A DNA stretch of 48,107 nucleotides, from assembly GCA_020627885.1 (NCBI GenBank), contig JAHDGB010000003.1, positions 1 to 48,107 on the forward strand, read 5' to 3'. The translations under genes and the position numbers were made by a program. The stretch comes from Flavobacteriaceae bacterium (lineage in GTDB: Bacteria; Bacteroidota; Bacteroidia; Flavobacteriales; Flavobacteriaceae). Under the pieces are notes generated by a model. The model was not told where the DNA came from. It saw only the letters and a program-made list of their open reading frames with translations, and searched no databases. Shown here piece by piece: positions 11,205-21,900 of this stretch. Each line of letters starts with the position of its first letter. Position 1 is the stretch's first letter.

Positions 11205-11396
11205 CCTCGAGGCTTGCCTCGTATGAAGAGGAAAGTTTGAAAACCTAAGGTTTTCATCAGAGAAATTAGAATTCGAATAAATGCCTCGTGGGCTTGCCCC
11301 GAGGATTATTTACTACCCCGAGGCTTGCCTCGCCAGAAAATGTTTAAAGTTTAGAAACGTGTTTCTTTAAAATGCTCCGTGGGCTTGCCCCAGAGA
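11205..11396. repeat. Cluster of four REP-like GC-rich repeat units
   Basis: CCTCGAGGCTTGCCTCG (11205-11221), CCTCGTGGGCTTGCCCCGAGG (11284-11304), CCCCGAGGCTTGCCTCG (11316-11332), TGCTCCGTGGGCTTGCCCCAGAG (11374-11396), each with self-complementary ends. Confidence 0.8.
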
Positions 11397-11905
11397 AATT
11401 TACTAGAACTTTGTTTGTTTTCCAATTCCTTTATAAACAAAGATGGGTATTGGTTTGTCTGTTTTCGAAAAGCCGTAGAAAAAGATTCTGTGTTGCTATA
11501 ACCAGCTTCGGCTGCGATAGCTTTTATAGAGTATAGCCGCAATGTAGGGTTTTGTTTTATTTCTTCAATAATATAATTTATTCTTAGTGTATTAATATAT
11601 GTGCAAAAAAAACAGTTTTTTAATCGCTTTACCGCTTTTGATAAATAGTTAGAATTAGTATGCAATAGCTTAGCAAGCTTATTTAGAGTAAGTTTGGGTT
11701 CTAAGTAGCCTTTTTTATGTTCAAACTCTATTAGCCCTTCTTTTATTTTGTATAGAACAGCTTTAGACAGATCGGTCTTATTCTTTTTTTTAGCTATAAT
11801 GATTTCTGGTTGTGTAGGTAAAAAATTTGCAACTATTATTTTGTGTTTTTTATAATAATCGTTGTGATTTGGAGTAACTAATCTATTTGAATACCTAAAT
11901 TTCAT
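11351..11905 (-). CDS. AraC-family HTH protein, possibly the truncated C-terminal remnant of a larger regulator
   Basis: LTLNKLAKLLHTNSNYLSKAVK and IKAIAAEAGYSNTESFSTAFRKQTNQYPS (AraC HTH). No sensor/TPR/TM region; the C-terminus runs into repeat DNA. Confidence 0.65.
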   Translation of the reverse strand: MKFRYSNRLVTPNHNDYYKKHKIIVANFLPTQPEIIIAKKKNKTDLSKAVLYKIKEGLIEFEHKKGYLEPKLTLNKLAKLLHTNSNYLSKAVKRLKNCFFCTYINTLRINYIIEEIKQNPTLRLYSIKAIAAEAGYSNTESFSTAFRKQTNQYPSLFIKELENKQSSSKFLWGKPTEHFKETRF

Positions 11906-12551
11906 TTATATATCTTTTTTCTTACGTAATACTTGGGTTTAATTTTGTAAAATCATCTATGCATATTAGCAGTTTCCCCTTATTTCAAAGCTTAACATCT
12001 TGCTGTCAATGTTTATTTTTGCAAATGTATTTTTTAAAATAATAGTGGTCTAATACTCATCAAAGAACATGCCAACGGCCTGCTATTTTTTGATGTTTAT
12101 TTTAGATTTATCTTTGTTAATATTAAATGGTTTTATAACTATTAATGGTTGTTGTTAATTGCCAGCGTATTGACAACCTTACATGTTATTAATGCAAAAA
12201 TTATAAAACATAACAAAGGGTACTTATTTTTTTATTGTTGTATTGAATATCTTCAGTTCGAGATTAGAGAGAGGCTTAATTGTATTGAGCTATAAATTAC
12301 ACTATCATCATAGTACAAAAAAACGTACCATCAGGATAAAATAAATAATAGACAAAAATCTAAATTGTGCTGTCAATGATGCGTTAATAATTCCCGTCCT
12401 TTGGTTTATTTTTTATTTCGTTTTTTCTTCATCTAGAAGAAAAAAAAGTACAACAGGGATATAAGTAATCATGAAGTGGAAAAAGCTTTAGATGCAATTA
12501 TTTCTCCTAAGGCGTGGCTAAAATTATTTAAGCAAACGAAAAGAAGTATTA

Positions 12552-12962
12552 TTAATTCTCAAAATTCGAAAAACTACCATCTTTATAAAAAATAACAATA
12601 CGTTCTATTTCTTTTTCTTTAGTATTTAGAGAAAGTGTAGTGCTTGTTTTTTTAACAACATCTATAGGAGATGATTTAGTGTTAGAAAACAAATCTTCTT
12701 TTTCAGAGCTAAATATAGGTGTTTCTTTTTTAGTATTAGGAGGGAATTGCCCTTTGCCATTTGTTAGCCAGTACAAATCTATTTCTGGGTATGCAGATAG
12801 CACTTTAAGAATAAATTCTAAACTGGGTTTATTCCTACCCGATAGTAAATGAGAAATACTAGACCGTTGTACGCCTATCTTTTCAGCAAAGGAAGAGGCG
12901 CTTTCTGCATAAAAATCAATGATTTTTTTTAGACGTTTAGTAAATGCTTCGTTGTTTATCAT
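12552..12962 (-). CDS. XRE-family helix-turn-helix transcriptional regulator
   Basis: FAEKIGVQRSSISHLLSGRNKPSLEFILKVLSAYPEIDLYWLTNGKG, Xre/Cro HTH. Confidence 0.85.
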   Translation of the reverse strand: MINNEAFTKRLKKIIDFYAESASSFAEKIGVQRSSISHLLSGRNKPSLEFILKVLSAYPEIDLYWLTNGKGQFPPNTKKETPIFSSEKEDLFSNTKSSPIDVVKKTSTTLSLNTKEKEIERIVIFYKDGSFSNFEN

Positions 12963-13181
12963 TGTAAACTATTTGTAAAGAGATTAATGTGTTACAAATG
13001 TAAACATATAATGTGAGTATACAAAATAAGTATAAAATAATCTGATTTTTATAGGTATTAACACTTTAAATAAAACCATTTAAAAGACTAATTAACAGTG
13101 TTTTAAAGTATTTGTGACAAATTTATTGAAGCCAACTATAAAATAACTCTACTAATTGCTGTTAGGTAACTGTAAATCGAC

Positions 13182-13226
13182 TACAATTGTAAACAAGAGG
13201 TTATATGAATTTTGTTTACAATTGTA
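13182..13226. promoter_or_regulatory. Candidate operator: 15-bp perfect inverted repeat
   Basis: TACAATTGTAAACAA (13182-13196) and TTGTTTACAATTGTA (13212-13226); each arm contains the palindrome ACAATTGT. Confidence 0.6.
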
Positions 13227-13267
13227 ATCAATCATTTATTTACCTTTGTAAACATATCTTTAATAGC

Positions 13268-14422
13268 ATGGATAATAAAACCCTAAAAGGCTTATTTCAT
13301 TTACATAAGGAATCGTCACTTTATGGGCGCTATATTACCTTAAAAAATATTTATCCTTTAATTATAAATTTGCCCAAACCCTATAAGGTTGACATTGTAG
13401 GAAGTTCGGTTTTAGAATCGCCACTTTATACTATTACCATAGGTACAGGAAGCAAACGAATTTTGTTGTGGTCGCAAATGCATGGTAATGAATCTACTAC
13501 AACAAAAGCATTGTTCGATTTATTTAATTTTTTTAATAGTAATCACATTACTGCAAAGAATATCTTAAATAGCTGTAAACTTAAAATTATACCAATGCTA
13601 AACCCAGATGGTGCATTTACTTACACACGGTTAAATGCTAATGAGGTCGATTTAAATAGAGATGCTCAGAATTTAACGCAGCCCGAAAGCAAGGCACTTA
13701 GAGCAGTATTTAACCAGTTTAAACCTAATTACTGTTTTAATCTTCATGGGCAGCGTACTATATATAGTGCAGGTATGACCTCAAATGTAGCAACAGTTTC
13801 GTTTTTAACCCCGGCGGAAGATGTTAATAGGCTGGTTACCAAAGAAAGAACTGTTTCTATGGAAATTATTTCGAAAATGAACACTATGCTGCAAGAGGAG
13901 CTTCCTAATCAGGTTGGCATATACGACGATGGTTTTAACTTAAATTGTGTAGGTGATACGTTTCAAAATAAAGAGGTGCCAACCATTTTGTTTGAAGCAG
14001 GACATTATAAAGATGACTATGAAAGGGAAGTGGTAAGACGTTTTATTTTTCAATCTTATATAACCTCATTAAATTATATTGCTTTAAATACTATTACTGG
14101 TGAAAACCATAAAGATTATTTTAAGATACCAGAAAATAAAAAACTATTTTATGATGTTATAATACGTAACGTTATTATGAATTTTGAGTGCGTAGATATA
14201 GCGATTCAGTTTGAAGAAAAATTGTTAAAAAACAAAATATTTTTCAGCCCTATAGTACAAAAAATAGAAAGGCTTCAGTCTTTTTATGGTCACAAAGAGA
14301 TTGATGCAAAAAATAATACCATTTTTGGAGAAAATAACAAAATATTAATGGAAGGAGACGAAGTAGGTTTAATAATGATGAATAACACTAAAATATTGAT
14401 AAAAAGCACTAATAATGGGTAA
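13268..14422 (+). CDS. M14 family zinc carboxypeptidase
   Basis: QMHGNESTTTKAL (HxxE), LNPDGAFTYTRLNANEVDLNRDA, FNLHGQRT, LFEAGHY. ATG 13268 preferred over upstream 13205. Confidence 0.85.
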   Translation: MDNKTLKGLFHLHKESSLYGRYITLKNIYPLIINLPKPYKVDIVGSSVLESPLYTITIGTGSKRILLWSQMHGNESTTTKALFDLFNFFNSNHITAKNILNSCKLKIIPMLNPDGAFTYTRLNANEVDLNRDAQNLTQPESKALRAVFNQFKPNYCFNLHGQRTIYSAGMTSNVATVSFLTPAEDVNRLVTKERTVSMEIISKMNTMLQEELPNQVGIYDDGFNLNCVGDTFQNKEVPTILFEAGHYKDDYEREVVRRFIFQSYITSLNYIALNTITGENHKDYFKIPENKKLFYDVIIRNVIMNFECVDIAIQFEEKLLKNKIFFSPIVQKIERLQSFYGHKEIDAKNNTIFGENNKILMEGDEVGLIMMNNTKILIKSTNNG

Positions 14423-14480
14423 AAGGTTAGACCATTTATCAAAAAAGTTCTAGCTTTGTGGCACGATTAAAAAATCAGAA

Positions 14481-14963
14481 ATGGCAAAATTTAAATTAGA
14501 CGAAATCGACCACCAAATTCTCGACATGTTAATAGATAACACAAGAGTTCCCTTTACAGACATTGCAAAAAAATTATTGATCTCGGCAGGAACTGTTCAT
14601 GTAAGAGTTAAGAAAATGGATGATGCAGGAATTATTAAAGGCTCATCACTAACCCTCGATTATAAAAAACTAGGATATTCTTTCATTGCATATGTAGGTA
14701 TATTCTTGCAGAATACTTCACAAACTAAGTTTGTATTAGAGCGTATTAACCATATTCCATTTGTAACAGTAGCACATATCACTACAGGTAAGTTTAATAT
14801 CTTTTGCAAGATAAGAGCAAAAAATACAGCGCATGCTAAAGATATTATTTTTAGATTAGATGATATTGAAGGGGTTTATAGAACAGAAACCATGATTTCC
14901 TTAGAAGAAAGTATAAATGATAAGAAACGTTTAATGCATGATATCTTTAATGAATTAAACTAA
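14481..14963 (+). CDS. Lrp/AsnC family transcriptional regulator
   Basis: LDEIDHQILDMLIDNTRVPFTDIAKKLLISAGTVHVRVKKMDDAGIIKG plus RAM-like domain. Confidence 0.9.
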   Translation: MAKFKLDEIDHQILDMLIDNTRVPFTDIAKKLLISAGTVHVRVKKMDDAGIIKGSSLTLDYKKLGYSFIAYVGIFLQNTSQTKFVLERINHIPFVTVAHITTGKFNIFCKIRAKNTAHAKDIIFRLDDIEGVYRTETMISLEESINDKKRLMHDIFNELN

Positions 14964-14970
14964 AATAATT

Positions 14971-15000
14971 AAAAAGCCCTTTGAAAAAGGGCTTTTTTTT
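14971..15000 (+). terminator. Intrinsic terminator after the Lrp/AsnC gene
   Basis: AAAAAGCCCTTT-gaa-AAAGGGCTTTTTTTT. Confidence 0.9.
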
Positions 15001-15141
15001 ACACTTTAGATTTAATTTACTGAATGCATTTTTTTAGTACTTGCTATTAGGGGGAATATTTATGAAAAACAAGTTACACTTTTTAAGTTTTTCGTTATAT
15101 TAATAAACTTAGCATATTATAAACAAGAATCAATAAATGTA

Positions 15142-15663
15142 ATGACTACTAAAGATTTATTACCTAATGAATACCTTTCTACTTATAGTTCGTATATTAA
15201 TTACGCAGCCAATACAGAAATGATTGAAGGCTTAATAAAAGGAAAAATGGCTGTAATTTCTTTTTATAATGAATTGTCAGAGCATATTTTAGAGTACCGC
15301 TATGAAGATCATAAATGGAGACCAATAGACATTCTAAATCATATTATAGATACAGAGCGTATTTTTGCTTATAGAGCATTACGTTTTGCAAGGCAAGATA
15401 CCACACCACTTTCTGGCTTCGATGAAAACAGATATGCTATAGAAAGCGCTGCAACAAAAAGGCCTATTAAAGATATGCTTCAAGATTATGAGTTTACTAG
15501 AGACTCAACTATTGCTTTGTTTAAAAGTTTTAATTCTGAAATGCTTAAACGTAAAGGAATAGCTAGTGGGGGCGAAGTCTCGGTTAGAGCTTTGGCTTTT
15601 TTAATAATTGGTCATGAAAAACATCATGTGCAAATTATAAAGGAGCGTTACTTGCAAAAATAA
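15142..15663 (+). CDS. DinB family protein
   Basis: KWRPIDILNHIIDTERIFAYRALRFARQD and IIGHEKHHVQIIKERY, DinB/YfiT-like His motifs. Confidence 0.85.
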   Translation: MTTKDLLPNEYLSTYSSYINYAANTEMIEGLIKGKMAVISFYNELSEHILEYRYEDHKWRPIDILNHIIDTERIFAYRALRFARQDTTPLSGFDENRYAIESAATKRPIKDMLQDYEFTRDSTIALFKSFNSEMLKRKGIASGGEVSVRALAFLIIGHEKHHVQIIKERYLQK

Positions 15664-15849
15664 GCTGTATTTTTAGCTTAATGGCTTCATGCCAAAAATG
15701 GACAAAATGCTTTATTAAGCATCTTATTTCGAAATTCGATTTAATAAGCATTCTTGAATAAAAATTTAATATAGATGTACAATTGAAATTATATTCAAAA
15801 ACGGAAATTTTTCGATTTTTTTGGCATTTGGCCCTTAATACATATATTC

Positions 15850-16146
15850 TTATTCTTCTTCTTCTTCTTCTTCTTCTAAATCGGTATTTACAACCACATG
15901 ACCATCGGTATTTATTTCTATTTCGCTATTAGCATCAAAGTTTACCATGGTGTATTGTAATTTGGTACCAATTTTCACTAAATAAATAGCAGCTTCGGTT
16001 TTGACCTCTATAGCTTCGATACGTTCGTTTCGATGATTGTCAAATATAATGATGTCGTCATCACCATAGCCATCTGGATACGTTGTGGTTAATAAATTCA
16101 ATACTTCTGGCGTTAATTTTTTGTAGTCTACAATAACTCGTCTCAT
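15850..16146 (-). CDS. Conserved hypothetical protein with poly-Glu C-terminus
   Basis: 98-aa ORF ending in eight Glu encoded by a (TTC)n tract on the + strand. Confidence 0.65.
   Translation of the reverse strand: MRRVIVDYKKLTPEVLNLLTTTYPDGYGDDDIIIFDNHRNERIEAIEVKTEAAIYLVKIGTKLQYTMVNFDANSEIEINTDGHVVVNTDLEEEEEEEE
15853..15876. repeat. Trinucleotide microsatellite (TTC)8
   Basis: Direct reading of ttcttcttcttcttcttcttcttc. Confidence 0.9.
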
Positions 16147-16348
16147 ATACAGGGGTTTATATGGTTAATTTAGGTTAAGTTTTATTCTGACCATTACTAT
16201 AAAAGAGTTACATAATTAATTTTGTTTTACTGTTTCTTAAAATTTATACTTTAGCACAAGTAAAAACTTAGTATAATTATTTCTGTCTCAACTTTGTAAC
16301 AAGGATCAGCGTTACACTAAAATTACAAAAAAAAACAAATTATGCAAC

Positions 16349-17416
16349 TTATTGATTGTAAAAATTAAAAGATTTTTTTATTAAATAATTTTCTACAATA
16401 CAATTTATTTTTGGTTCCCCTATAGCTTTAAGTAAAACAAAGTTTACATTACCACCTTCATTTTTCTTATCATGTTTTAAGAGCTCTATAATAGTGTTTT
16501 GGTCTTTTTCATTAATATTGATATGTCCATAGATGGATTTTAAAATTGATTTTATGGTATTACAATCTTTAACCGAAAAGCTAGTGTGTTCTTTAGATAA
16601 ATAGCAAGCTAAAATCATTCCAATAGCAATGGCTTCTCCATGCAATAATGTTGTTTTATTTTTATTACTTAAAAAATAAGACTCAATAGCATGACCAAGA
16701 GTGTGGCCAAAATTTAATACTTTCCTTATGTTATCTTCAAAAGGGTCTTGTTCTACAACATTTTTTTTAATAATTATAGATTTATAAATCAAATCATCTA
16801 ATTTATCATAGTTTGTTTCGTAGCATTTTATAACAGCTTCCCAATAGGATTTACTATGGGTTAAACCGTATTTAAGCATTTCAGCAAAACCAGAACGTAT
16901 TTCTAATGGTGGTAGTGTTTTTAAAAAATAAGTATCTACTAATACCATTTCTGAAGAGTTAATTAAGCCGATTTGATTTTTTAAAGCACCTAGGTCTATC
17001 CCTGTTTTTCCACCTATAGAGGCATCGACCATGGCTAATAATGTTGTAGGAACATTAATAAAGTTAATTCCTCTTTTAAAAGTTGAGGCTACAAAACCAC
17101 CAAGATCAGTTATTATGCCTCCTCCGAGATTAATCATAAGGCTTTTTCTATCAGCATCTAACTCAGATAAGGCACTCCATACACCATCGCAAGTTTCTAT
17201 GGTTTTATTTATTTCACCAGCTTCAATCTCAATAATTTCAATAACTACGTGTGTTTCAACTTTGGCTAAAAAATAAGGTAAACAAAAACGGTGAGTATGG
17301 CTATCTACCAAAACAAATAATTTTGAGTAATTCGCTGTTTTTAAATGAGTGTTTAACGCACTATAGCAATTGTCGTTAAAATGAATACTATAATTTTGAG
17401 TATTAATAGATGTCAT
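16349..17416 (-). CDS. aroB: 3-dehydroquinate synthase
   Basis: NLGGGIITDLGGFVASTFKRGINFINVPTTLLAMVDASIGGKTGID; NFGHTLGHAIE; LLHGEAIAIGM. Confidence 0.95.
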   Translation of the reverse strand: MTSINTQNYSIHFNDNCYSALNTHLKTANYSKLFVLVDSHTHRFCLPYFLAKVETHVVIEIIEIEAGEINKTIETCDGVWSALSELDADRKSLMINLGGGIITDLGGFVASTFKRGINFINVPTTLLAMVDASIGGKTGIDLGALKNQIGLINSSEMVLVDTYFLKTLPPLEIRSGFAEMLKYGLTHSKSYWEAVIKCYETNYDKLDDLIYKSIIIKKNVVEQDPFEDNIRKVLNFGHTLGHAIESYFLSNKNKTTLLHGEAIAIGMILACYLSKEHTSFSVKDCNTIKSILKSIYGHININEKDQNTIIELLKHDKKNEGGNVNFVLLKAIGEPKINCIVENYLIKKSFNFYNQ

Positions 17417-17575
17417 GTAGCCTTTTAGTTATTTTTAACCGCGAAAGTAAGTGCTTATTTTTCTCCTCACAAATTATGTTTTAAAAAAAGAGATAGTATC
17501 TTATGAATTTAAAAATTTAAAGTTTAAGATTAAGTTAGGTATAAGTATATTTGCTGAATTATTTTCTTTAAAATT

Positions 17576-18751
17576 ATGCATCAAGAAAAAATTTTTGAAA
17601 ACACAGAAATAGCATTTGCTTTAAAATCTAATCAAGATCTTAATAAAGCCCATTTTTTATTTAGAATGATGGGGAATGCAACTTTAGTTAAGGTTGGGGC
17701 ATTTATCACGAATAAGTCATTGCAGTTAGGTTTGCCTGTTAAAGGGCTGGTAAAAAAAACTATTTATAGTCAATTTTGTGGTGGAGAAACAGAGCAAGAC
17801 TGTATTCCAGTAATTAAACGTTTATATGAAAAAGAAGTGTCTTCTATAATGGATTTTTCGGTAGAAGGAAAAGCTTCTGAGGCTGATTTCGATGCTGCTA
17901 TGCGTAAAAAAATAGAATTGGTAAGCTTTGCGGCTAAAAACAAAGCCATTTCTATTGTAGCAATGAAACCTACGGCATTAGGGCGATTTGCGTTATGGCA
18001 AAAAATTACAGAAAAAATAGAACTTACAAGCACTGAACAAACAGAGTGGGAACGTATTATTGATCGTTTTGATGCCATTTGTAAAGCAACTTATGAGGCT
18101 AAATTACAAGTATTAATAGATGCTGAAGAAACATGGATGCAAGATGCGGCCGATGATTTGGTAGAGCTTATGATGGCGCGTTATAATAAAGAACGTTTAA
18201 CCGTTTATAACACGTTGCAATGTTATCGTTGGGATCGTGTTGCTTATTTAAAAGAATTGCATGGTCGTGCAAAAGAAGGGGGGTATAGGCTAGGTATAAA
18301 AATAGTACGAGGGGCTTATATGGAAAAAGAAAGAGAGCGTGCCGAGGAGATGGGGTATAAATCACCTATTTGTGAAAATAAAGCAGCTACAGATCGTACC
18401 TTTAATGAGGCCTTAACTTATATGTTGGTTAATAATGATACTATTTCGGTTTTTGTTGGCACGCATAACGAAGCCAGTTCGTACTTGGCAATGCAAAAAA
18501 TGGCAGAAAATAACATAGCAACTAATAGTAATAATGTCTGGTTTGGCCAGTTGTATGGTATGAGTGATCATATCAGTTTTAATTTAGCACAAAAAGGATA
18601 CAATACCGCAAAGCTTATTCCTTTTGGGCCTGTAAAAGAAGTTATTCCTTATTTAATACGCCGTGCAGAAGAAAACACAAGTGTAGCAGGGCAAACAGGT
18701 AGGGAGTTAACTTTGCTAAGTAAAGAAATGAAGCGCCGAAAGTCGGATTAA
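17576..18751 (+). CDS. Proline dehydrogenase
   Basis: VAMKPTALGRFALWQKI, RLGIKIVRGAYMEKERERAEEMGYKSPI, FVGTHNEAS, LIRRAEENTSVAGQTGRE. Confidence 0.93.
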   Translation: MHQEKIFENTEIAFALKSNQDLNKAHFLFRMMGNATLVKVGAFITNKSLQLGLPVKGLVKKTIYSQFCGGETEQDCIPVIKRLYEKEVSSIMDFSVEGKASEADFDAAMRKKIELVSFAAKNKAISIVAMKPTALGRFALWQKITEKIELTSTEQTEWERIIDRFDAICKATYEAKLQVLIDAEETWMQDAADDLVELMMARYNKERLTVYNTLQCYRWDRVAYLKELHGRAKEGGYRLGIKIVRGAYMEKERERAEEMGYKSPICENKAATDRTFNEALTYMLVNNDTISVFVGTHNEASSYLAMQKMAENNIATNSNNVWFGQLYGMSDHISFNLAQKGYNTAKLIPFGPVKEVIPYLIRRAEENTSVAGQTGRELTLLSKEMKRRKSD

Positions 18752-18991
18752 GCTTTAGTAAAAATAACTTTTTTATGAGATGATATATTGTAATGAAAAG
18801 AGATTGTTTATTTGTGAAAAATAAAGGCTTTTTGTTTTTAAGGGTTAGTCGTTATAACTAAGTATATATTCGATTAACAGCTTACCATTATTTTATTAAT
18901 TAACTAAATTGCGCCCGTAAATAGTATGGTGTAATTGTTGTTTAAACCCCTCCAAATCTGCTATATAAATTATTTTAAATAATTCATTTAA

Positions 18992-21900
18992 ATGAAGCTT
19001 AAACTTATACTCTCATTATTAGTGATATCTAATATTGTAAATGCTCAATTTTCAAAAAAAAGAACTTGTAGTCATCCAAATTATGCTAAAATAAAAACCG
19101 ATAAATTTTATTTAGCAAATATAGAAACGATAAACAAAAATGCCCAAGGGCAATTAGCTGTTAATGAAAGAGCTTATACTCAAAGTATTCATAATACAAT
19201 TGCTAAATGGAATGGTGGTGGTTACTACAGGTACGATATGGGAACGGCTCCTGGTTTGGCTAATATTACTAGAGGAAATTTATTACGAGCTACCGATAGG
19301 CATACTGGAGGACATAGCTACGAGGAGTTAAAAAAAATGGCTCAGGATTTAGGAACGAACTTTAACATAGGCGATACGTTTTATATTTCTCTTTATAATC
19401 AGGGGAGCGATGTTCCTGCTTGGTCTTCTGAAGCATTAAAATTTAAATGGGAAAATTTAGGAGATTCTAGCTACAATGTAACAGTGGTTATAGAAACTAA
19501 TTACGGCTACAATGGTGCTCCTGCATATACTAATGCAGAGGCAAATAAAATGATGGCCTTTTATAATTTGGTAAATCCTATAATAAAAGAGGTGTATGGG
19601 CCACCGTCTAGAAATCATGTGGTTTCAATTGTAAACGATGCTGTTGCTATTGGTACAAATACTTATTTTAATGGTCCGAATGAAGTGACTTCTAGCTTTG
19701 AGCTTAATGCCGAAGGGGATTTTGCACAACCTAGGTTAATGATTCATGAACTGGTACATGCTTATAGAGATAATGTAGGGCTTAGTAGCAACGACGAGTG
19801 GCATTATGACCCAACTTTAAGTGGGTTCGAAGAAGGTATGGCCGAATCTGTTGCAATTATAGTAATGGATATATTTATTGAAAGGCACCCTAATTTCTTT
19901 AATGGCGCTGAGTATAAAATTCATTGGTCGCATGCTAGAGGCATGAATTTTGATTGGGATTACGATTTTCAGAACCATAAACAGTTAACGACTACAGATT
20001 TTTTTAGTAGCGATGTAGGTACTGGTGCTCATGCTGAGCGTTATGGTACTAGTCAGGCAGCTATGCGTAAATTGTATATTGAAGATAATACTGTTTTTAA
20101 AAATTTTAACTCACTTTACTATAGTATGTTAAACTCTAATAACTCACTTGTTACTTCAAGAAATATGATTGTAGGTATTCTAAGTAATGTTATCGACAAA
20201 GTAGAGCGTACACCGACTTTAGAATGGATTAATAATCAAAGAGTTTTAGATTGTGAAGTGGTTCCTGGTAAGAAAATACACATGCTTACGTATCATTCAG
20301 CAAACCCGCCAAGAATTCATAAGTTAGACAATAGAATACATGCTTTAGATACACAGAATTTACCAGGAGGAAATGAGTGGTCATGGGATGAAATAGACCC
20401 ATTAAATGATCAGAATTCAAAAAAATGGTACATACAAACTAATAACTTAGTCGGGGAATTACAAATTTACAACTACGACAATACCCTTAATCAAACTGTA
20501 GCAATACGAAATGATAAAATGAGTTTAAAATTAGGGCTCCCTGAAGATGTTGGCCCAAATCAAGGTCCTAATAACATGATGACTAATGGTGTTTTTACAG
20601 GGAATGAAGGGGCTAATGATTGCGATAACCAACCGGGTTGCGGAAAAAGACCTGACGGAATAGAAACTCACGATTTTATATCTACTTCTACGGCCAATAG
20701 AGATCATGGCGATTTACCAAATAATTTACCAGATAAAGCAACACAATTAGTTTCGGGATTAACAGCGCTTGGGTTGTACAGGTATGATATCTCGTTTACT
20801 GGTGGGTTTAATGAAACATTTTATAGAATTAATGGACAAGAATTAGTTGGTAGTTATGGTATTTATGGAGGTATTAAATCTAACGAAGATACAGTGCCTA
20901 TAAAGGGGAAACTTGTTATTGAACATGAAGATTATAATGAGGAACCTGAAATAATTATTAATGATAAAGGAGCTTTTATAAGTGAAAGAGAATGGGCGTC
21001 TGTATTAGAAGCTAATCCAAACAGGCAAGGAGGGAGAAGCGACAGGCGTTATTCAGTTGAAGGAAAGGTACATGCTATTTATATTAGTGAAGATTGTGCG
21101 GAACATAAAATTGATTTTAGAACAATTTCTTATGGCGATGGTTTGTCAGGATCTCAACTTTTTTTGTTTAATGTCGATGATTTTGAGGATATTGAGTTTA
21201 AAGTAAATGATGCCATTTCTATTTGCGAAGGCGACTCGTTTACATTAGATGTTGAAAACAATTTTCCTGATATTTTAAATAACGATAGTCGAATAAAGTA
21301 TAAATGGTTAGACCCTTCCGGAAATGAGATATCTACAAATGTTACGCATACTATTGCTCAAAGTGAAGACGTTTTACATGAAGGTGTTTTTACTTTAGAA
21401 ATTGATTTTTTTGAATGCTTAATAATCAAAACAGTAGAGGTTGAAATTGATAATGCTGATTTTCAGGTAACCACTCCAGATGAATTAATCATTTGCGAAG
21501 GAGAAAACATAGATATTCAGGTAAATACAATTACTGATGCGGCTTATAACTGGATTGGACCTAATGGGTTTACTGCTACAACAGATCAGATTATTATTAG
21601 TAATGTAGCATTATCTGAAGCTGGTACCTATACAGTAGAGGTTACTGCTCCAGGGTGTGGTAATTCACCAATTATTAAAACAAGTAGTACAGAGGTTGTT
21701 GTAACACCAGAAACAGTAATTATCTTAACTACAGACGATGTTAGTGCCTGTGGGGGAGAAGATGTAGTATTAACAGTAAATGAAATAGCAGGAGTTACTT
21801 ATAGTTGGTCTGGTCCAAACGGGTTTGCAGCTTCAACCCGAGAAGCCACTTTAACAGCAGTAACGCCACTAGAAGCTGGTACCTATACGGTGACTGCAAC

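Noticed and set aside
11205-11396. Possible CRISPR array
   Set aside because: Units are short, of two variant types, irregularly spaced, self-complementary, and without cas genes; fits REP-like repeats better.
12421-12447. TTTTTTCTTC-atcta-GAAGAAAAAAA hairpin as a terminator
   Set aside because: Almost pure A/T stem with little GC and no clear upstream gene end; could be chance in AT-rich DNA.
12640-12852. 70-aa + strand ORF opposite the xre gene
   Set aside because: Entirely antisense to the recognisable XRE HTH coding sequence; composition reflects the reverse complement of that gene.
13205-13267. N-terminal extension of the M14 protein (MNFVYNCNQSFIYLCKHIFNS)
   Set aside because: Overlaps the inverted-repeat operator region and is not a credible signal peptide; ATG 13268 is more likely.
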